From: Leptotrichia wadei
GTDB lineage: Bacteria > Fusobacteriota > Fusobacteriia > Fusobacteriales > Leptotrichiaceae
Length of the DNA stretch: 64,000 nucleotides
Direction of reading: 5' to 3'
NCBI RefSeq assembly: GCF_007990445.1
Contig: NZ_AP019841.1
Coordinates: 1,302,001-1,366,000, forward strand
Positions within the stretch are counted from its first letter, which is position 1; each line of letters opens with the position of its first letter. Made by a program: the position numbers and the translations under genes. The notes below the pieces were generated by a model. That model searched no databases, was not told the origin of the DNA, and was given only the letters and a program-made list of their open reading frames with translations. This document shows positions 27,495 to 36,910 of this stretch, in pieces.

Positions 27495-28804
27495 TTGAAT
27501 TTTGACGAAGCTTTTAAAATACTAGAAATAGAGCCGACAGATGATAAGAAGAAAATAAAAATTGCATATTCTAAAATGTTGAAAGAATATCATCCAGAAG
27601 AGTTTCCTGAGATATTTATGAAGATTCGGGAAGCGTATCAGACTGCTTTGGAGTTTGAAGAATATAATTTTGATGAAGTAAAATACAATAAAACGAATTT
27701 TAAAAATAGAAATTTCTTTGAAATTGAAAAAAATTTTGAAAATGATGATTATGAGGAGATTTTTTTTGAAAATGATATTCAAAATACAGATATTGAGGAT
27801 GAAGAATTTTCTGATGTTTTTAGTGGAAAGTATGAATGGATGGAAGAAAATCTAAAGTCTTGGCTAAAAGAGATTCGCAGAATTTTAAACAGAGAAAAAG
27901 TTTCTTTTATTTACTTAAAAGTTTTTTTGAAAAGATTTGATAAGTTTTCAGATGATGAAAAGTCTAGAATTAGGGATATTTTAGGATTGGAAAATAATGA
28001 TTTTGAAGATAATTTGATTTTAAAATCAGAGAATCTTTTTGAATTTGAAAAAGAATATATTATTTCCTGTTTGTCAAATAATAAAAATGAATTTGGGGAA
28101 ATAAAGGAACTTTATAGCAGTAAAGAGAAAAGAGAGAATGACAAGGCTCTAGAAAATTTTGTGGAAAGATATTTTAATGTGAAAAAGTTGAATATTTTTG
28201 GATTTTTTATATTTTGGAATATTTATTGTGGAAATTATAAGTATTTTGATATAAAAATAAACAAAAAAATTCACAATTTATTTTTAATTTAGCAAATAAT
28301 TTATTTTTTAAAAGAATAGTTTATAGTTATAAAAAAATAAAAAATATATTTTATCATTTGGAAATCACTTGTGAAGATGATATTGGAGAAGATGACGCTT
28401 TTATACACACTCTAATATTTCTTCTTAGTTGTATTGCGCTAATTTTTATTTGCATATTTAGTTTACCAGCAATAATAAATACAAAGGAAATAGATTATAG
28501 AAATGTCGTGAAAAGTTTTGAATTAGTGAGAATTTATTGGATTGTGCTTACAGTTACAAGAATTTATTTAGATTTTTCACTTGCAAAACATGGAAACAAT
28601 TTAAACATGGCAAGTATGTTGAATATACAGATAATTTTGCTTGGAAGTTATTTGATTTCTATTTATTTTAATTATAAAATTAAAGATTTTCTATTGTTTG
28701 GAATATTAATATGGATGATTATAAAATTAATAATTGTAAATAGAATAAAATATTTAAGATTGAAAAATTATGCAAAAAAAATTTTAGATAGAATATACAA
28801 TTAA
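27495..28804 (+). pseudogene. J-domain-like membrane protein, broken by a frameshift (copy 2)
   Basis: Paralogue of 26088-27475: the first 55 residues are nearly identical (FDEAFKILEIEPTDDKKKIK; YHPEEFPEIFMKIREAYQ) with the same HPE. An acidic middle region follows. The frame stops at 28290-28292, while the -1 frame stays open from 28250 to 28804 and encodes four membrane segments (FIHTLIFLLSCIALIFICIF and three more). One more A in the seven-A run 28263-28269 would give a 436-residue protein. The break is at a different place from copy 1, so the two frameshifts are independent events. Confidence 0.7.
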
Positions 28805-28975
28805 AAAAATTACAGTTAATAAAAATAAAATTATTAAAAATTAAAGAATCAAGACTATTTATCAAAAAGTAATAAAATATAAAAAATAAAAATTGAAAAA
28901 GCTACATTAGTAAAATTTTCTAAACTTTTATAAATGACAAAAAAAGGAAAATATTATTAAAGGAGAAAAATAAAA

Positions 28976-30790
28976 ATGGAAAGAATGATTGGAATTGATT
29001 TGGGGACAACAAATAGTTTAGCTACATATATTGACGATAATGGAGAAATACAATTTATAAAAAATGAATATGGAAATATTTTGATTCCGTCTGTTGTGGG
29101 AATTGATGAAAATGATGCAATAATTGTAGGAGAATTGGCGAAAGAAAGAAGAATGATGAATGCTGGGGAAACTGCAAGTAATTTTAAAAGAAGAATGGGA
29201 ACAGATGCAAAAATTAAAGTTAAAAATAGAACTTTTGATGCACAAATGTTATCTTCATTTGTTTTGAAACATTTAAAGGAAAATGCAGAAAAACAGTTAA
29301 ATGAAAAAATAAATAGGGCGATAATAAGTGTACCTGCATATTTTAACGATAAACAGCGAAGAGATACAAAAATGGCAGCAGAATTGGCAGGACTTACAGT
29401 AGAAAGACTTATAAATGAACCAACGGCTGCGGCATTGTCACTTGGAAGCAATATTTTAAATCAAAATTTAAAGTTTATTGTGCTTGACTTGGGTGGTGGG
29501 ACATTTGATGTCACTTTGCTTGAAACATTTGAGGATATTATGGAAGTGCTGTCAATAAGTGGAGATACAATGCTTGGAGGAGAAGATTTCACCACTAAAA
29601 TTTGTGAAATTTTTTTGAAAAATATCAAGTTATCAATAGCAGATTTGAGTCGTGATGAAAGAACAAAATTATACACAAAAGCAGATAGAGCAAAAAAATT
29701 AATAAGCTTGAAGAATGTAGAAATCGAGATGGAAATTAAAGGAAAAAAATATAAATCAGAAATTACACAAGAGAATTTTAGAGAGACTGTAAAACCATTG
29801 CTTGTAAAAATGAAAGTTGCGATTGATAAGGCTCTGCAAGATGGAAATACAGATGCTAGGGAAATTGAAAAGGTTATTTTAGTTGGAGGAGCAGTAAAAT
29901 TAGGAATTATTGAAGAATTTGTGGAAAAATATTTTCATAAAATGCGTGGAGAAAAAATCTATTTTAATAACGATGATTTTATTGAAAATAATAAACTAGT
30001 ATCAATAGCAGCAGATCCCGATACAGTTGTGGCTTATGGTGTTGGAATCGCAGTTGGAATGAAGGAAAGAAACAAAGTATTTAAAGAGAGAATCCTGACT
30101 GATGTGTGCCCATTTACTCTAGGAACAGAAATCGTAGGAAGACGATTCGCACCGATTATTCCTAGAAATACCACAGTTCCCACAAGTAGATCTGAATATT
30201 TTTACACAATAGAAGACTATCAAAGTCAAGTAACTGTCGGAATTTATCAAGGAGAAAGTTTGAACATAGATGATAACTTATTTTTGGGAGAATTTTTACT
30301 AGATGTGCCACAAAACTTAGCAGGAAAAGAAGCCATAAATGTAAGATTTACTTACGATATAAATGGTATTTTGGAAGTGGAAGCGACAGTTGTGAGTACA
30401 GGACTTAAAAAAAGTAAATTGATTGTAAATGGAGATTTATCTGAAGAAGAAAAAAACGAGAAAATAAAAATGCTGGAAGAAATAAAAATTCAGTCTGAAA
30501 ATAAAAATAAGGATAAACTGCTGCTTGAGAGAGCAAATAGAATTTATGCTGAGATAGTGAATACAGAAATAAGAAATCATATTTCTGATTATTTAGAAAA
30601 TTATCAAATGGTTGTAGCAACAGGCGATAGAATCCGTATTCAAAAGACGAAAGAAAGTTTCTCACAGTTTCTTGATAAAATTGATCCTGAAATTAATGAC
30701 ATGAATATAGAAGATATTTTGAAAGATTTTGAAGATGAAATGGAAGAGGAAGATATGAAAGAAGAAGATGAACTGGAATTTTGGAATTAG
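28976..30790 (+). CDS. hscC: Hsp70-family chaperone, HscC-like
   Basis: 604 residues. The ATPase domain has MIGIDLGTTNSLATYI, VPAYFNDKQRRDTKMAAELA, INEPTAAALSLG, VLDLGGGTFDVTLLE and VILVGGAVKLGIIEEF. The substrate-binding domain begins near residue 375, and a very acidic tail ends DELEFWN. It is distinct from housekeeping DnaK. In E. coli HscC is encoded beside the J-like membrane proteins DjlB and DjlC; here two J-like membrane proteins lie just upstream, which supports the name. A three-quarter-kilobase downstream region contains a second, partial copy of its 3' end. Confidence 0.85.
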   Translation: MERMIGIDLGTTNSLATYIDDNGEIQFIKNEYGNILIPSVVGIDENDAIIVGELAKERRMMNAGETASNFKRRMGTDAKIKVKNRTFDAQMLSSFVLKHLKENAEKQLNEKINRAIISVPAYFNDKQRRDTKMAAELAGLTVERLINEPTAAALSLGSNILNQNLKFIVLDLGGGTFDVTLLETFEDIMEVLSISGDTMLGGEDFTTKICEIFLKNIKLSIADLSRDERTKLYTKADRAKKLISLKNVEIEMEIKGKKYKSEITQENFRETVKPLLVKMKVAIDKALQDGNTDAREIEKVILVGGAVKLGIIEEFVEKYFHKMRGEKIYFNNDDFIENNKLVSIAADPDTVVAYGVGIAVGMKERNKVFKERILTDVCPFTLGTEIVGRRFAPIIPRNTTVPTSRSEYFYTIEDYQSQVTVGIYQGESLNIDDNLFLGEFLLDVPQNLAGKEAINVRFTYDINGILEVEATVVSTGLKKSKLIVNGDLSEEEKNEKIKMLEEIKIQSENKNKDKLLLERANRIYAEIVNTEIRNHISDYLENYQMVVATGDRIRIQKTKESFSQFLDKIDPEINDMNIEDILKDFEDEMEEEDMKEEDELEFWN

Positions 30791-30877
30791 AAAAATAAAT
30801 CTTAAAATATTGTGTTTATTGAGATTTGTGGACTTTTATAAATAATAAACGTAACTTTTTATAAGGAGAAAATGATT

Positions 30878-31951
30878 ATGAAAATAAAAAAATTGTTGAA
30901 AATATTTGGGTTGTCAATTTTGGCAGGAAATATTATGAATGCAGAATATATAAAAAGAAATGGAGAAATTTATTATCGGGACTGGAGTGAAGAAAAGCCA
31001 AGAATATTAAAAAATATAGATAAAAAATCATTTGAAATATTGGAAAATGATTTTGCAAAAGATAAGAATAATATTTATTATCAAGGGGAAAAAATTGAAA
31101 AAATAGATCCTAAAAGTGCTAAAATATTTGGAAGTCATTTTGTGAAGGATGAAAAAATTGTTTTTGATGCTGATGAAAAAAAGGAATTAAAAGATGTGAA
31201 TACAAAAACGCTTAAATCAGTTGGAGATTATTATTTTAAAGATAAAAACAATGCTTATTTTGATATGAAAAAAATTGATGAAAAAGTTGATTTGGAGACG
31301 TTTGCTTATTTGGACTATTTTTATGCTAAAGATAAGAATAATCTGTATTTTTATGGACAAAAAGTGAAAGGTGTAAGTCCAAACAATTTTAATTTTTTGA
31401 CTTTGTTAAGCAGTGTTCCTGACAATATCATTAAAAGCGAAAATGATTTTTATCTTGTTTATGAAAATAATTCGAATGAAAAAATATATGCGAAAAAAAT
31501 GGATTTCCCAATTGACAGGGATACTTTTGAAAGTTTTTCCATGAGAGTTTATAAAGATAAAAATAATTTTTATTATTATGATGAAACTGATGATATAAAA
31601 AAGGGAAAAACACTTATTAAATTTAAAAATGAGGCTGATATAAAAACACTTAAATTTTTGAAGGGAAAAAATGGCGAAAAAAGTGATGAATATATAAAAG
31701 ATGAAAAGAATGTCTATTATGTGGATGAAGAAAATGCAGAGATAAAAAAGATAGAAAATGCTGATTACAAAACCTTTCAAGTTATTGAATACTTATATGC
31801 AAAGGATAAAAACAATGTTTATTATCAAGGAAAAAAGTTAAATAATGTTAATCCAAATTACTTTAAAATTGTAGACAATGAGATAAAATATAATAATGAA
31901 TTTTATAAAATTGATGAAAATATGAATCTTATAAAAATGGAAAGAGAATAA
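30878..31951 (+). CDS. secreted DKNYY-repeat protein A
   Basis: 357 residues from the ATG at 30878 (AAGGAG 9 bases upstream; an ATG at 30872 is too close). Signal peptide MKIKKLLKIFGLSILAGNIM then NA|EY, without a lipobox cysteine. The mature part consists of DKNYY-family repeats of about 25-50 residues, each like FAKDKNNIYYQGEKIEKIDP. DKNYY proteins are of unknown function; the repeats are probably short beta-hairpin units. Expected in the periplasm or at the outer surface. First of a DKNYY series after hscC. Confidence 0.85.
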   Translation: MKIKKLLKIFGLSILAGNIMNAEYIKRNGEIYYRDWSEEKPRILKNIDKKSFEILENDFAKDKNNIYYQGEKIEKIDPKSAKIFGSHFVKDEKIVFDADEKKELKDVNTKTLKSVGDYYFKDKNNAYFDMKKIDEKVDLETFAYLDYFYAKDKNNLYFYGQKVKGVSPNNFNFLTLLSSVPDNIIKSENDFYLVYENNSNEKIYAKKMDFPIDRDTFESFSMRVYKDKNNFYYYDETDDIKKGKTLIKFKNEADIKTLKFLKGKNGEKSDEYIKDEKNVYYVDEENAEIKKIENADYKTFQVIEYLYAKDKNNVYYQGKKLNNVNPNYFKIVDNEIKYNNEFYKIDENMNLIKMERE

Positions 31952-31983
31952 AAAGTTGATAAAATAAAAAAGGAGCAAATATT

Positions 31984-32205
31984 ATGAAAAGAAAAAGTTT
32001 ACTAAAAATATTGGTTTTATTTATTTTAGCGGGAACTATCGCAAATGCTGAATATTTTAAGGAAAATGGAGAAGTTTATTATAAGATGCCATATTTTGAA
32101 ATTAAGTCGAAAGTGAAAGGTGCTGATGCGAAGACTTTGGAGAATGTTGGAGAAGACAATATGGAAATAACTGGCTTTTTTGGAAAAGATAGCAAGAATA
32201 CTTAA
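31984..32205 (+). pseudogene. truncated DKNYY-repeat protein
   Basis: 73 codons: signal peptide MKRKSLLKILVLFILAGTIA then NA|EY and one repeat start, with a good AAAGGAG site. At 32204 the sequence switches abruptly into a copy of the hscC 3' end, and the junction creates the stop (ACT TAA). Its first 50 residues match DKNYY protein B at 33624 closely (YFKENGEVYYKMPYFEIKSK versus YLKENGEIYYKMPYYEIKSK). Best read as a recombination remnant; a short secreted peptide could still be made. Confidence 0.75.
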
Positions 32206-32427
32206 ATAAGAAATCATATTTCTGATTATTTAGAAAATTATCAAATGGTTGTAGCAACAGGCGATAGAATTCGTATTCAAAAGGCGAAAGAAAGTTTCTC
32301 ACAGTTTCTTGATAAAATTGATCCTGAAATTAATGATATGAGTATAGAAGATATTTTGAAAAATTTTGAAGATGAACTGGAAGAAGAAGATATAAAAGAA
32401 GAAGATGAACTGGAATTTTGGAATTAA
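32204..32427 (+). pseudogene. duplicated 3' fragment of hscC
   Basis: 224 bp that match 30567-30790 with a few substitutions and no gaps by eye. They encode the last 74 residues of the Hsp70, ending DELEFWN, with K-to-A and M-to-S type changes. No ribosome site or own start belongs to it. It shows that a second hscC once stood here and was joined to a DKNYY gene by deletion or unequal recombination. Confidence 0.85.
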
Positions 32428-32552
32428 AAAATGGTTCTTAATTATGAAGAAAAATAATTAAATATTTAAATTTTAATGATTTTGAAATTACAAAAAATGA
32501 GGTAAAATATATTAAGAAAAAATAAAAATATTTAAAAAGAGGGAGAATAAAA

Positions 32553-33530
32553 ATGTCAAATTTGAATAAAGAGATTGTTAATGAGATTTTAGAAAGAATA
32601 AAAAAGGATTTTTTGAAAGAAATTAGGGAAAATAATGAGGAACTTAATATTAAGCCACTTTGTCATGCAAAACTTTTGGATAGAGAAGAAATTTCTTTGA
32701 CAGAGAGTAAAGTGGGAGGATTTCCGTATATTCCGATTGGAGAAAGAGCACCGATGTTTTATGATAAGTTTTCAGATTGTGAAGATGATGAGGATGAGGA
32801 TGAAGATGGAAATGAAACAATGGCTCTGTTTGCTCAAATTAATTGCGAGGATTTAAAAGGACTTGAAAATTTTCCTGAAAAGGGGCTTATTCAAATTTAT
32901 ATGCAAGGGGATACAGATTTTGAAGTTTGTGATGAAGATGACTTGAAAGTGATTTATTATGAAAATATTGGGGAACATTATAGCGAAGAAGAATTGAAGG
33001 AGATTTATAATCCAAAATTTGATTGTGGAGATTTTCCTTTTGGAGAAACGCTTGGAAGAGAAATTGGGTATGCATTGGAATTTTCTTCGATGTATAATAT
33101 TTCAGAGATAAGTGAGGAAAAACAGGAAAAATATCTTGAGACAACTTTGGAAAAAATGAATTTAAAATTGTCAGAAAAAGAAAAGGAAGATATATTTTTA
33201 AAGGTAGAAGATGACATATTCTATAATTTTAAATGGAATGAGTATATTGACAAAAATATGGAAATAGTAGATGAAAAGGCGTGCGGAATTGATTCAAGAA
33301 CGCATTGTGGCGGATATCCTGATTTTTTTCAAGGATACGACCCTAGAGAAAAGGAAGGAGAAAAAGAAAAATACGATACGGTTCTTTTTCAGTTAGGAAG
33401 TGATTTGTCTAAAGATGGAGATTGGAGAGCTTTAATTTTCGATGCTGGATTTGTGAACTTTTTTATTAATAGTGAAAAATTGAAAAATAAAGATTTTTCA
33501 GATATTTTTGTTGATGTTCAATGTGGTTAA
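32553..33530 (+). CDS. YwqG (DUF1963) family protein
   Basis: 325 residues, cytoplasmic. Family motifs: TESKVGGFPYIPIGE, ALFAQINCEDLKGLENFPEK, GLIQIYMQGDTDF, HCGGYPDFFQGYDPRE, TVLFQLGSD and AGFVNFFINSEKLKNKDFSD. An acidic loop (EDDEDEDEDGNE) is inserted near residue 75. YwqG proteins have no settled function; in many genomes they occur in polymorphic-toxin immunity regions. GAGGGAG lies 7-8 bases before the ATG. It separates the hscC fragment from DKNYY protein B. Confidence 0.85.
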   Translation: MSNLNKEIVNEILERIKKDFLKEIRENNEELNIKPLCHAKLLDREEISLTESKVGGFPYIPIGERAPMFYDKFSDCEDDEDEDEDGNETMALFAQINCEDLKGLENFPEKGLIQIYMQGDTDFEVCDEDDLKVIYYENIGEHYSEEELKEIYNPKFDCGDFPFGETLGREIGYALEFSSMYNISEISEEKQEKYLETTLEKMNLKLSEKEKEDIFLKVEDDIFYNFKWNEYIDKNMEIVDEKACGIDSRTHCGGYPDFFQGYDPREKEGEKEKYDTVLFQLGSDLSKDGDWRALIFDAGFVNFFINSEKLKNKDFSDIFVDVQCG

Positions 33531-33623
33531 TATTTTTGAATGACAAGGGAAATAAGAGCATTTATCAAAAAGAATTTAGATGAACATAACATTAAAACGA
33601 AAAATTGAAAATAAGGAGCGAAT

Positions 33624-36600
33624 ATGAAAACAAAAAATCTATTAAAAATATTAATTTTATTTATCCTAGCAGGAAGCATTGCAAATGCGGAATATTTAAA
33701 GGAAAATGGTGAAATTTATTATAAAATGCCATATTATGAGATTAAGTCGAAAGTAAAAGATGTAGATATTAAAAGTTTTGAACCTTTAAAGGAAGATAGA
33801 GGGCTTATTGGCGATTATTATGCAAAAGATAATAAATATGTTTATTTTTATGGTAAGAAACTTAAAAATGTTTTGCCTGAAGGATTTGAAACAGTAAAAG
33901 AAAATTATGTGAAAGATAGTAAAAATGTATATAAAATTGAAGCTGATATTACAGATAGTATACCAATATCTTCGGATAATAAAATAAATACGAAAAAAAT
34001 ATCTTTAGATGGACTTGATGTTAAAACTTTTAGAGCTTTAGAAAATGGCAAAGATGTTACGAGCATAGATTATTTTGTTGATAAAAATAATATTTACTAT
34101 GCCTATGAGAATTTGGAAAAAATACAAGGAGCAGATAAAAATTCTTTTGAGGTTTTGGGTAATTATATCGCAAAAGATAAAAATAATGTTTATTACAAAG
34201 GAAGAAAAATGGAAAATGTAGATTCTGCAAGTATTAAAACGTTCGGAAATTTTATAGGGAAAGATAAAAATAGAGTTTTTTACATTACAGGAAATGAGGA
34301 TATTAAAGATGCTGATGCGTCAAGTTTTGAGATAATGGGAGATACTTATTATTTTAGAGATAAAAATAATATTTTTGTTATTAAATACAGTAATGATTTT
34401 CCTGATGGAGAAGGTTTTATAAAATTACCAAATATTGATAGGAACAGCTTTATTACTTTGAGCGAGGAAATTGGAAAAGATAAAAATGGAGTTTATTATA
34501 TTGATGAAAAAATAAATGGGATTAATCCGAATAAAGTTAAAGTTATTGAGAAAATAGGACAGGACAATTATATTCTTCAAAGCGAAAATAATTACTATTT
34601 GACATTTAATAGCAATAGCGATTTGTATGACAGGAAAAACGATAAAATTGAAGCAAAAAAAATAAATAATTTGAACATTGATTTCAGTACATTTAAATAT
34701 TTTGGAATTTTTAACTATTATAAAGATAAAAACAGTTTTACTATCATTCAGATAATGATTTTAAAAAAATCAAAAGCGGAATTGATGTTGGAAGTGCTGA
34801 AAAAGTACTTGAATTGAATGATTTTGTAAAAGATAAAAATAATCTTTATTATTTTTCTAATGGAAAAATTGAGAAAATAAATTTGAATATTGATGTAAAT
34901 AGTTTAGTATTTTTGGATAATAACAATTCTTCTTACAGCAGTTATATAAAAGACAGAAATAACGTATATTTTGTAGATAATAAAAACGGGAAAGTGAGAA
35001 TAGTAAAAAATGCTGATAAAAATACATTTCAAATTGTAAACGGAAATTATGGAGTAGATGGAAAAAATGTTTATTATAATGGAGAAAAGCTAGATTCTGT
35101 TGGTATTGAAGGGCTTAAAATTTTTGATGATAACTACTTGAAGGATAATAAAAATGTCTATGAAATTTATACAACAGATGATGAAAAAATAAAAATAAGA
35201 GCAATAAAAAATTTAAACATTGATGTGGCAAGTTTTGAGAATATTTTTAAAGAAGCATTTTATAAAGATAAAAATTCGGTTTATTATGTCGATATGACTG
35301 AAGATAAACAGGAATTAAAAAAACTGGAAGGAGCAGATGCTGATACATTTGAGCCAGGAATTTTTTCAAAAGATAAAAATAGTGTTTTTATTGGAAATCA
35401 AAAGTTGGAAGGTGTGAGTTCTAAAGGGTTTGAAATATTAGATAATGAGTTTAATTTTGTGAAAGATTATAAGAATGTTTACTATTTGGATAGAGAAAGT
35501 GATGGGATTACTTATAAAGTAAAAGTTTTAGATACAAAAGGAGTTGACATTCCGAGTTTTGAATTTCTTGGAGATTCTTATAACAAATATTACAGAGATA
35601 AAAACAATATTTATTTTTTGAATGATAAAGTTGATAAAATGGAATTTGAAAAATTAGTTGGTGCGAATCCGAAAACATTTGAAATTATTGACAATTATTT
35701 TGCAAGAGATGATAAAAATGTTTATTTCTTTAATAAAAAAGTGATTGGAGTAGATGCGAAAACTTTTGAAGAAGTTGGTTATGATATTATAAAAGATAAA
35801 AATGGTTTACATATTTTAATAGATTCTAATGAAACTGAAATAAAGGTAAAAAGTTTGAAAGCAGATGGAATTGACTTGAAGACATTAAAGAAATTAGATA
35901 ACGGTTATTTTAAAGATAAAAATAATATTTACTATGGATTGAGTGGCAATCTTTATAAAATAAAAAATGCTGATTTACAAACATTTGAAGTTTTAAATTC
36001 GCCTTACAGCAGTTCTGTTTATTTTGCGAAAGATAAAAATAATGTTTATTATAATGGGAAAAAATTGGATGGAATTGTTCCTAATGATTTTGAACAGATA
36101 CAAAGTTATTTTATAAAAGATAAAAATGGAATTTATAAATTTGAAGAAGGTGAAAATGAACAAGATCTAAAAATAACTCCAATTAATGCAAAAATAGATT
36201 TTAAAAATCTTAAAGAATTAGATTGGAAGTATTTTGGAGATGATAAAAATATTTATTATTTTGATGAAGATAGTTTTAAAAAAGTAGATAAAGCAGATAT
36301 AAATTCATTTGAACGAATAGATTCTACTGGCTTTTTTAAAGATAAAAACAATGTTTATTATGAGGGAGAAAAAATAGAAGGAATAGATATGAATAGTATC
36401 GAAGTAATAAATGGAATGTGTATAAAAGATAAAAATAGTGTCTTTTATGAAGGGAAAAAATTAAGAAATATCAGTCCTAACAATTTTAATATTTTTGACG
36501 GTGGAATTTCATATGATAAAATTTTAGTTGACAAAAACGGAGCTTACAAATTGATGGAAAATGAAAATCAAAAAGATAAAATAAAAATAATTCCACTTGA

Positions 36601-36856
36601 TAGCAAAAATATTGACTTAAAAATTCTTGAAAGAATTGAATCTCCAATGAATAGTTCTAATTATTTTAAAGATAAAAATGGAGTTTATTTCTTGAATGGA
36701 GAAAAATTTGTGAAAATAAATGGAGCGGATATAGATACTTTTGAAGTGACAATGAGTGGAAAATATGGGAAAGATAGGAATAATGTTTATTTTGAAGGGA
36801 AGAAAATGGAAGGGGAGAATCCGAAGAAGTTTGAGGAGGAGATGGAGATTAAATAA
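33624..36856 (+). pseudogene. large DKNYY-repeat protein B, frameshifted
   Basis: Signal peptide (MKTKNLLKILILFILAGSIA then NA|EY) behind AAGGAG, then DKNYY repeats. The frame runs to a TGA at 34815-34817. From 34814 a second open frame continues the repeats to 36856. Adding one T to the run at 34736-34739 gives DKNSFYYHSDNDFKKIKSG, a perfect repeat continuation, and a 1077-residue protein. So this is one gene broken once, not two. About 30 repeat units are present in all. A sequencing indel or a phase-variable run cannot be excluded. Confidence 0.8.
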
Positions 36857-36910
36857 TAGGAATTGCTTTGTTGGAATTGCTAAATTTTGGAATAAAAAAG
36901 GAGAGTTATT

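Noticed and set aside
28263-28269. Programmed -1 frameshift at the seven-A run
   Set aside because: The codon phase (AAC AAA AAA ATT) does not give a canonical X-XXY-YYZ site and I see no stimulatory structure; treated as decay or slippage instead.
32245-32427. Small independent gene encoding an acidic 60-residue protein
   Set aside because: It is the copied 3' end of hscC with no ribosome site at its ATG.
34814-36856. Separate second DKNYY gene
   Set aside because: It has no ribosome site or signal peptide, and one T at 34736-34739 joins it smoothly to the upstream gene with an intact repeat across the joint.
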